The notes under the pieces are model-generated. The model searched no databases and was not told the DNA's origin. It saw only the letters and a list, made by a program, of their open reading frames with translations. The translations under genes and the position numbers were made by a program. A stretch of 64,000 bases of DNA, taken from Parahalioglobus pacificus. GTDB taxonomy: Bacteria > Pseudomonadota > Gammaproteobacteria > Pseudomonadales > Halieaceae. The stretch lies in contig NZ_BMYM01000003.1 of the NCBI RefSeq assembly GCF_014652275.1, positions 1 to 64,000 on the forward strand, given 5' to 3'. Below are positions 57,697-64,000 of this stretch, one piece after another (the stretch's first letter is position 1; each line of letters starts with the position of its first letter).

Positions 57697-58185
57697 TCAC
57701 CGGGCTTTACGCGTTCGATCGATGTACCACCAGTCCCCTTCTACAAATAACCAAGACTCGTAGATTGTATCTGGCAGTGCACCGGCCGCCTGCGCAAAAG
57801 GCGACGCAAATTTGGTCGGCTCGGCCATGACCCTAACCGCCACACTTGCTACAGCTGCTCGCGAATCATAGGAGGTGACTTCGATACCTGTCAACTCATT
57901 ATTAACCAACTGTGAAAACTTTTGCTGGTACAGATGTTTAGGGAATACACCTCTGAAATTAGGTGTGGAATAGGCCCACACCTCATCGTACTGTGCAAGA
58001 TTAATCGCCGCCCAGCGAGCAGTGACCCTTTCATGCAGGCGGTCCTCTCGGTCCTGCGTCATCTCCACGGTGTCCGAACAGCCACCGATAAGCATCAGTA
58101 ACGCCAGAGCAACAACGGCACGAGCGTGGCAAAAAAATCTCGGCGTCGGGATGTGTAAGCCGTTGATTATCGTCAATTTATTCAC
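57697..58185 (-). CDS. Small lipoprotein of unknown function
   Basis: A roughly 162-residue protein with a lipobox LIGGC and a short alpha/beta domain like an NTF2/SnoaL-type fold (VTARWAAINLAQYDEVWAYSTPNFRG, then FVEGDWWYIDRTRK). No catalytic motif is recognised. The start is uncertain: GTG 58185 is chosen for a sensible n-region, and the frame is open to a TTG at 58218. It stands upstream of the exported protein gene. Confidence 0.65.
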   Translation of the reverse strand: MNKLTIINGLHIPTPRFFCHARAVVALALLMLIGGCSDTVEMTQDREDRLHERVTARWAAINLAQYDEVWAYSTPNFRGVFPKHLYQQKFSQLVNNELTGIEVTSYDSRAAVASVAVRVMAEPTKFASPFAQAAGALPDTIYESWLFVEGDWWYIDRTRKAR

Positions 58186-58412
58186 CGTGCTTTTGTCTGT
58201 AATAGCGCTTCGAGCCAATGATGCTGGAGGGCCAAGATAGGTAGGGTCGCGAACAATAAATCAAGGGCTGCACAGGTGCAAGTTTGGGCTGTGGCGACGA
58301 ATGCACGATGTGCGCGAACATGAAATGATTGCGACACGCCGCTTGCACCCCGCGCTCACATCACGACATCGTCACCGAGAGCGCCCGCAACGATCAATCA
58401 CTGATGTGAATA

Positions 58413-60581
58413 TTACCGCCAAGCGCCCTTCTCTTCGAGCAATCTCAAATCTCGAACTTTAGCCTTCATCTCATCACTCACCTGACGCAGGTCTGTCTCG
58501 TTGTAAAGTGCTCGCGGCGTGATAATAACGATCAGTTCAGTTCGGTTATCGCTGTTTTCAGTAGTACCGAATAGACTGCCCAAAACAGGAACGGTGTGCA
58601 GGAACGGCACGCCATCATCCGAATTCGATACGTTTTCCCTTATCAAACCACCCAGCACCACAGATTCTCCGCTGCGCACAGCGACACGACTCTTGATTTC
58701 TCGATTGAGGAACCGTCGATTACCACCCACGTCGAGCTGACCAACATCAGTCACAGATTGCTCTATATCCATGGTAATCAGTCCACCGGCGTTAACAGAT
58801 GGTTTAACATCCAAGAGCACACCCGTATCGCGATATTCAATATTCTCCGTTGTAGTGCCGCCGTTGGTCACCGTCGTACCCCGTCGCACTGGAATCTGCT
58901 CACCTACCTGAATGAATGCCGAGTTATTGTCCAGCACCATCACTGACGGCGTAGAAATAATATTAACCAGGGACTTCTGGGATAACGCATTCAGTACAGC
59001 ACTGACATCGCCAATGGAATTGGTGATCGTATAAGAAAAACCCGGCGCAATTCGTGCTGGACCTGCGGCTGCATCTGCCAATACCCCTACCCCGCCATAG
59101 TTGTCGCCCAGCCCACCCTTGAACGTCCATTCCAGGCCGTAACGCAATTCGTCGGTCAACTGGACTTCAATGATACTGGCCTCGATCATCACCTGAGTGG
59201 CCACTGTGTCTAGCTTTTCCAACGCCGACTTAATGAGCTTATACTGCACACCGGTCGCATAAATCATCAGCGAGTTATTTTCCTCGTCTGCCACAACGCG
59301 GACATCCTCCGCAAGCGGGTTACCGTCAAGGCCCATACTGACAGCCGCGAGTCGATTAGAGCCACCGCCTGATGTTCGACCAGTGCCGCTGCTATTGCCG
59401 CGCGCGCGCCCGCTATTTATCGACTCCTGGTTTAAGCCAGGTGCAACCCCACCCTGCGCACGGCTGCCCTGTTGAGAAGCCTGATTCCCACCCCTGGAGT
59501 AAATACTATTCAACAGATCCGCGAGACGACCAGCGGTCGTATTCTGGACGGGGTACACAAATAGGCGCTTCTCTCCACCAGCAGTTTCAGGAGTATCGAG
59601 GCGCTCTATCCAAGTACCCATTACCTCAAGATAGTAAGCACGTGGCGTCACCACCAGAATGCTATTCAATCGCTCGAAGGGAATGATGCGCACCAACTGA
59701 CCGAAATCATCTTCGTCGCTCGCGCCGCCCACTCCGTCTGCACCCAGAAGGGCATTTAATGCCTCTGCGGTTTCCTCGACACCGCTGTTCTCCAACGGGA
59801 ACAGACCTACGGACATGCCCTTCAGTCGGTCCACATCAAAGGTTTCCACGATTTCGAGCCAGCCCCGCAGCTGCGTGCGCGTTCCCGCAAGCATCAATAA
59901 GTTACGGGTGTTATCGACGCGGACGAACGCTTCTTCTTCAGCCAGCGGCTTGAGGATCTCGGCCATACCGCTCGCGCTGATGTATTGCAGCGGCACAATA
60001 ATCGTACTGTAACCGGCTGCGGTATCTTGTGGCGAGCCCACGTCTGGGTAGAGTCTTGACGCTTGGTTAGAAGCCGTAATCAGGTAACGACCCGTGTCGC
60101 CGCGGATCATAAGGATATTGTTGGCTTTGAGCAGGGACTCCAGCACCACCAATAATTCATCGCGGGGAATAGGCGTCCGCGTGCGCAGGGTCACGGTGCC
60201 GTTAACAGGTCCATCGACGATGTAATCAAGGCCCAGGATGTCACCAATGACCGCGTGAACAACCTCAGACAGCGGCGCCGCCTCGAAGTTGAGACTGACA
60301 TCTTCACCCACAAAACGCACGGGCTCTTCGGTGGACGGCATCCTGATCGGCCTATCCGTGCCCTTGTAGATGACCGGATCAGGAATGGTCAGATCATCGT
60401 CACTGCCGGCAAGCACCGCAGCGCTCTCGACAGGGCCCGTACGCTGTTCGCTAGATGGATCCAAATCCGCGAGGGTGTTCTCGCCCACCCCCTGCTGATC
60501 CAAAGAGGCACAGCTGGTTAACACCCCTAACAGAAGGAGTATCAGCGCTGTCACTCTGGCAGCTTGTAACCGGTTTCCCAT
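58413..60581 (-). CDS. gspD: GspD, type II secretion secretin
   Basis: A 722-residue outer membrane secretin. A lipoprotein-like signal (LTSCASLD) is followed by the N0-N3 ring-forming domains (SLNFEAAPLSEVVHAVIGDI and repeated sub-domains) and the C-terminal secretin barrel (LLDVKPSVNAGG, SVVLGGLIRENVS, VPVLGSLFGT). A disordered Gly/Ser/Asn insert is near residues 390-420. It forms the exit channel for folded proteins. ATG 60581 is chosen over a TTG at 60596. The gene is last in a J-K-L-M-C/N-D order. Confidence 0.95.
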   Translation of the reverse strand: MGNRLQAARVTALILLLLGVLTSCASLDQQGVGENTLADLDPSSEQRTGPVESAAVLAGSDDDLTIPDPVIYKGTDRPIRMPSTEEPVRFVGEDVSLNFEAAPLSEVVHAVIGDILGLDYIVDGPVNGTVTLRTRTPIPRDELLVVLESLLKANNILMIRGDTGRYLITASNQASRLYPDVGSPQDTAAGYSTIIVPLQYISASGMAEILKPLAEEEAFVRVDNTRNLLMLAGTRTQLRGWLEIVETFDVDRLKGMSVGLFPLENSGVEETAEALNALLGADGVGGASDEDDFGQLVRIIPFERLNSILVVTPRAYYLEVMGTWIERLDTPETAGGEKRLFVYPVQNTTAGRLADLLNSIYSRGGNQASQQGSRAQGGVAPGLNQESINSGRARGNSSGTGRTSGGGSNRLAAVSMGLDGNPLAEDVRVVADEENNSLMIYATGVQYKLIKSALEKLDTVATQVMIEASIIEVQLTDELRYGLEWTFKGGLGDNYGGVGVLADAAAGPARIAPGFSYTITNSIGDVSAVLNALSQKSLVNIISTPSVMVLDNNSAFIQVGEQIPVRRGTTVTNGGTTTENIEYRDTGVLLDVKPSVNAGGLITMDIEQSVTDVGQLDVGGNRRFLNREIKSRVAVRSGESVVLGGLIRENVSNSDDGVPFLHTVPVLGSLFGTTENSDNRTELIVIITPRALYNETDLRQVSDEMKAKVRDLRLLEEKGAWR

Positions 60582-60691
60582 CTTCACTTGCCCCAATAAC
60601 CCCTGTGGTACATATTACTTTTTGTCATTTGTCGGTTTGTATGCCGACGCTATTGCCTGTTGCCTGCACTCACCGGAGCTTCGTCGGTATT

Positions 60692-61375
60692 TTACCGACC
60701 ACCCATAGACAAGCTTTGCTCCTCGCTAGCCTCAGCTTCCGGAATACCCTGCAGCGGTGCAATGGGTACTTTTTGGCCAGGCACACGCGTCGGCACTGCC
60801 GGCGAGGCGCTTGTCGCGGGCGCATTGTACTGCACATCCAGCGATGCCATGCTCAACATTTTCTCGTCGCGCCCGCCCGCGCTGACAAATATCGCGCGAT
60901 CAGGCGCAATGGATTCCAGCGTCCAGCCTTCAAGCTCATCGTCCACAGCGACCCGCTGCCGCTTGCCTTTGACGATTACGATGGCACCGCCCGTCTCGCC
61001 GCTGCCAAATACCCCGACCACTCTCACGCCCTTTAGCGTGGTAGCCGCTGCCTTTGGTTTCTCTTTTTTCGGTGCGGTCTCATCCGGCGCTTGGGCAGGT
61101 CGACGGCTGGCCCAAAAGAGCGGCCGGCTCACAATCTCTGCAGAAGCGTCATCAGAAACTTCGGGTTGCTGCTCAAGCGCTAGAACACTCAACGAGTCGG
61201 CCGCAGGTGGAATCGGGGCGGGCCCACCGTCAACGATCTGCCGTGTAACGCCCCACGCCAGCTGCAGCGCGAGTAGCAACAGGGCGACCACCAAAGCCAG
61301 TTCCAGACGACGCTCGGCAAATAAGGGATTAACCCGGGTTTTGTAACGTGACAGGACGTCGCTGATTACCATCAT
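60692..61375 (-). CDS. gspC: GspC/GspN-type inner membrane protein of type II secretion
   Basis: A 227-residue protein with a cytoplasmic N-terminus, one transmembrane helix (about residues 25-43), a linker and an HR domain (TLKGVRVVGVFGSGETGGAIV... VAVDDELEGWTLESI) of the GspC/PulC type, plus a Pro-rich C-terminus. HR domains contact the secretin N0 domain. No PDZ domain is present. In the Xanthomonas xps order this position is called xpsN. It overlaps gspM by four bases; a 110-base gap separates it from gspD. Confidence 0.85.
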   Translation of the reverse strand: MMVISDVLSRYKTRVNPLFAERRLELALVVALLLLALQLAWGVTRQIVDGGPAPIPPAADSLSVLALEQQPEVSDDASAEIVSRPLFWASRRPAQAPDETAPKKEKPKAAATTLKGVRVVGVFGSGETGGAIVIVKGKRQRVAVDDELEGWTLESIAPDRAIFVSAGGRDEKMLSMASLDVQYNAPATSASPAVPTRVPGQKVPIAPLQGIPEAEASEEQSLSMGGR

Positions 61376-61935
61376 GAGGCCGACCTCAAGGACATAATCT
61401 GAAAGCGCGCCGTCACATCCTGAACACCCTTGTTACGCTGGTTGCGTGGCAGCCGCTTGGGATAAACATCAAGCCCCTCAATAAGAAGCATGGGTCGATA
61501 CAACGCGAGGCTAGTCAGCGCGGCATCCAGCGCGGCAACGTCACCGGTTGCCATCACGCTGATCGCCATACGATCGAAGCTCTCCAGTTGCTCCGGAGGC
61601 AATACCTGGCTGTTGGTGATGGTCATTCCAGCGTCAGTTAGCAGGCGACGGACCTCAGCCTGTAAGGCCGCCGACACGGACGCTTGATCCTGAGCCGAGC
61701 CGTACACCATGCCGGCATTACCACCGGCAGACTGAATTGCCGTCTCCAAGGCGGTACGGGACGCCAACACACCTTGAACACGCGCTACGCGCGGCTGCAA
61801 ACTGTCTATCTCCGACTGAATAGCTGACCGACTGCCCAGCAGTGAGGTCACCGCAGACAAATACACAAGGATCGGTAACAGCAGTGTCACTCCAATAAGC
61901 ACAGAGGATAGGCGGTGGGTACGAATCCAGTTCAT
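61372..61935 (-). CDS. gspM: GspM-like type II secretion protein
   Basis: A 187-residue protein with an N-terminal transmembrane helix (about residues 11-32) and a ferredoxin-like periplasmic domain, preceded by a helical coiled-coil stretch. It fits the GspM (T2SSM_b-like) family and forms the inner membrane platform with GspL. It overlaps both neighbours by four bases (ATGA), so translation is coupled. Confidence 0.85.
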   Translation of the reverse strand: MNWIRTHRLSSVLIGVTLLLPILVYLSAVTSLLGSRSAIQSEIDSLQPRVARVQGVLASRTALETAIQSAGGNAGMVYGSAQDQASVSAALQAEVRRLLTDAGMTITNSQVLPPEQLESFDRMAISVMATGDVAALDAALTSLALYRPMLLIEGLDVYPKRLPRNQRNKGVQDVTARFQIMSLRSAS

Positions 61936-62948
61936 TTCTGATCAGCTCCCGCCAATTGGATGTTCAGGTAGAACTGTTCCTCGCTGCTACCAGAGATCCG
62001 AGTGATTGCCTGTGGTGCAGTCACCGATACAAACTCCGGTTGCTCTGTGAGTAATTGCATCACCGATGCCGCATCCTGAGCGCGACCACGCAGACGTATC
62101 TCGCGGCCGTTCATCTGAAACTGCTGTATGAACACGTCATCGCCCATCAGGGCGGTCAGCCGCGCGAGTTCCGCATGGGGGCTGGGGTACTCACTCACTA
62201 GACGATTCACTTCACTGACAGTACCGTTCACAGCGCCCAGACGCTGCCTGAGGGCAAGTGCAGGTGCTGCGTCACGTTGCAGCTCAGCCGATGCAGCCTC
62301 CAGCCGACTCAATTCAAACTGTTTAAAGCCAACGTTGAATGCAAGCAGCACCAGCAACACCAAGGCCGTCGCTGCGACATAGGCGCCGCAGCGTATCAGG
62401 CGACGTCGATAGGACTGCTGTCGATGTTGCTCGCCAAAACCCCGCACCATCACCCAGTGGCCGTCGGCTTGCGCCCATACCTCGCGCTCACCAGGATCAT
62501 GAATATCGTGTGATTTGGCAAGATATGTCATGACGGCACTGCGCGACAGAATCACCAGGCGAATGTTCAGAGTGTCTTCACTGCCTGCAAGCCGAGACCA
62601 GCCATAGGCTGTATCATCAGCCGAGAAAGGACTGCTGGAGGAAACTTCCAGCGCCATCACAGATTCCAGGTTGGGCAACACCGCACCGGGCAGTTCCAGG
62701 CTTCGCTCCAGCACCAGATCATTGGGCACGGCAACGGCAACCAAATGGGATGTAGTCGCATCTATGCGCTGCCCTGCCTGATAAGACGTTTTGGTGTCGC
62801 CGTCGGTGAGGGTGACCACATCGTCCAGTTGTTGCCGGACCGGTGAATCATCCGACCACAGAAACTCCCTCCACGCGGCCTGCCACAAACGGCCCGTATC
62901 ACGCACGTCATACCCAAAGAGCATCCACTGTTGGCTATCAAGCGCCAT
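61932..62948 (-). CDS. gspL: GspL-like type II secretion protein
   Basis: A 338-residue protein. A cytoplasmic actin-like part lies in residues about 1-175. One transmembrane helix follows (about 190-212), then a coiled coil and a PilN-like periplasmic domain. It would bind the GspE ATPase and link it to GspM. It is somewhat short compared with E. coli GspL but matches the Xanthomonas type. It starts 21 bases after gspK. Confidence 0.88.
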   Translation of the reverse strand: MALDSQQWMLFGYDVRDTGRLWQAAWREFLWSDDSPVRQQLDDVVTLTDGDTKTSYQAGQRIDATTSHLVAVAVPNDLVLERSLELPGAVLPNLESVMALEVSSSSPFSADDTAYGWSRLAGSEDTLNIRLVILSRSAVMTYLAKSHDIHDPGEREVWAQADGHWVMVRGFGEQHRQQSYRRRLIRCGAYVAATALVLLVLLAFNVGFKQFELSRLEAASAELQRDAAPALALRQRLGAVNGTVSEVNRLVSEYPSPHAELARLTALMGDDVFIQQFQMNGREIRLRGRAQDAASVMQLLTEQPEFVSVTAPQAITRISGSSEEQFYLNIQLAGADQK

Positions 62949-62969
62949 GCAGCTGTTTCATCCTTTTAT

Positions 62970-63779
62970 TCACCCGTCAGTTTTGCGACGCTTGCCCCGC
63001 ATCACCCGCGGCGGCTCGATTCGCATGGCGTGCCAGGGCAGGTCTGTGACGCCACTGTTGCCCTCTTGCAGCCATTGGCGGCGCACCCATTCGCGTCCGC
63101 CGGTTTTGATTATCGCATCCACACGCAAGGGGCTACCAGCGAGAATTTGTCGGATTGCGGCTTGCGATGGATTCCCAACAGGCACGCCCGACGCTGCCAG
63201 TATTTGCCGCACCTCGGGTGAAGCGATCATCGGCACGGTGCGCTCGCCGGCCATGCGCCCAGCCACCACATAGTCTCTGACTTGGTCAAAGTCGCCGCGG
63301 CTGAAGCCACCCACCCTGAGCAGGTCTTCGCCGACTTCAAAGGTATTTATTGCGGCACGTGGGCGCGGCCGGGAATTGCGCCATTCGTTGACGGTGCGAG
63401 CCAGGGCGACCGCTTCACCCTGCTCCATACCGGCTGCTTGCTTGAACAGCTCTCTCAGCAGCGGCACCTGGGCATCGTTGAGACTGATCAAACCCTGCAC
63501 CGGGGTGATCACGATAGTCACCTCCTGCTCACCGACGCGATACCGACGCTCCAACTGGGGCGGTTCCTGAAGATTGCGCTGTCGGCTTTCACTGACAATA
63601 TCGGCGATCAGCAAACGCACGGCGCCGTCTCCGGCTGCAATCACCCGTGCGCGATCAGCGTGCACCTGCGCAAGCTGGGTATCCACGCGCGCCTGCGCCA
63701 CGATGCCCGCCACAAGTAAGGACATACCGGCGATAAACCACACTACAATGGCGAGTGCGACGCCCTGCTGTGACCTCAT
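62970..63779 (-). CDS. gspK: GspK, type II secretion minor pseudopilin
   Basis: A 269-residue pseudopilin with N-terminus MRSQQG^VALAIVVWFIAG. Glu5 is absent, which is normal for the GspK tip subunit. The large soluble domain shows GLISLNDAQVP and two SAM-like helical parts (INTFEVGEDLLRV, IRQILAGSPL). It caps the pseudopilus with GspI and GspJ. ATG 63779 overlaps the gspJ stop (ATGA); the frame is open to 63809. Confidence 0.93.
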   Translation of the reverse strand: MRSQQGVALAIVVWFIAGMSLLVAGIVAQARVDTQLAQVHADRARVIAAGDGAVRLLIADIVSESRQRNLQEPPQLERRYRVGEQEVTIVITPVQGLISLNDAQVPLLRELFKQAAGMEQGEAVALARTVNEWRNSRPRPRAAINTFEVGEDLLRVGGFSRGDFDQVRDYVVAGRMAGERTVPMIASPEVRQILAASGVPVGNPSQAAIRQILAGSPLRVDAIIKTGGREWVRRQWLQEGNSGVTDLPWHAMRIEPPRVMRGKRRKTDG

Positions 63780-64000
63780 CGCCCCATACCCATAATCATG
63801 TCGGGCCAATAGCGGTCGGAAGACTTGATCCGCAGTCGTATCTGGTAGGGCGTCGCGAAGCTTTTATCCCACTCAGTAATCCAATCGCCATCCAACTCCC
63901 GTCGATAGGCCACTGAAAACTCTTCCACGCGATCAATCACGCGACGCGACGGGCTCTCTTCCCAGGCATAGGGCTCAGAATTTTCGGGCTCCTGCCACTG
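63776..64000 (-). CDS. gspJ: GspJ, type II secretion minor pseudopilin (C-terminal part)
   Basis: The last 74 residues of a protein continuing past the right edge, read on the minus strand and ending RYWPDMIMGMGR. The segment RRVIDRVEEFSVAYRREL followed by IRLRIK is typical of the GspJ C-terminus. The N-terminal pilin signal is outside the window. Confidence 0.9.
   Translation of the reverse strand, partial: QWQEPENSEPYAWEESPSRRVIDRVEEFSVAYRRELDGDWITEWDKSFATPYQIRLRIKSSDRYWPDMIMGMGR

Overview
This 64 kb window looks like chromosomal core of a marine-type gammaproteobacterium with moderately high GC. That reading is an inference from gene content and order: MsrPQ, a long class II IlvC, AHAS large and small subunits, BamD, type IV pilus minor pilins, type II secretion genes, and GroESL with both heat-shock and CIRCE signals. 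A Halieaceae/Spongiibacteraceae-like (OM60/NOR5-type) lineage is plausible but cannot be proven from the sequence alone. No prophage, insertion sequence, CRISPR array or tRNA gene was recognised.

Layout. Positions 1-180 hold the minus-strand promoter and leader of an rRNA operon whose 16S gene must lie just outside the left edge. Next come msrQ, msrP, pssA and ilvY (minus), divergent from ilvC (plus); after a terminator and a palindromic repeat comes the ilvI-ilvN operon (minus). A DUF4124 protein gene faces clpB, which has its own sigma-32 promoter and follows pgeF and rluD. bamD, nadE, pilS, pilR and a FimT-like pilin lead to the type IV pilus minor pilin operon (fimU-pilV-pilW-pilX-pilY1-pilY2 position-pilE, minus). 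The housekeeping string murJ-ribF-ileS-lspA-fkpB-ispH (minus) lies behind it. From memory of the Pseudomonas aeruginosa map, rrn-msrQ-msrP-pssA-ilvC-ilvH-ilvI and clpB-yfiH-rluD-bamD-pilSR-fimT...pilE-ispH-fkpB-lspA-ileS-ribF-murJ are two conserved blocks there as well.

From 35.6 to 46.3 kb are a Nudix hydrolase, pyrB-type aspartate carbamoyltransferase, sbcB, class I fumarase, a coiled-coil membrane protein, a short urate-hydroxylase-like membrane protein, groEL-groES-fxsA, a DUF481 outer membrane protein and an alkyltransferase-like DNA repair protein.

From 46.3 to 54.9 kb is the most accessory-looking part. It has a GT2 glycosyltransferase, an AmpG-like transporter, three stand-alone sulfotransferase-like proteins and an 1181-residue protein joining sulfotransferase, coiled-coil, GT2 and GT4-type domains. 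All are on the minus strand and mostly overlapping, which suggests a pathway for building and sulfating a surface glycan. A periplasmic parvulin, a large exported protein of unknown function followed by two strong hairpins, and a small lipoprotein come next. The window ends in a type II secretion operon (partial gspJ, then gspK-L-M-C/N-D) in the Xanthomonas-like order with the secretin last.
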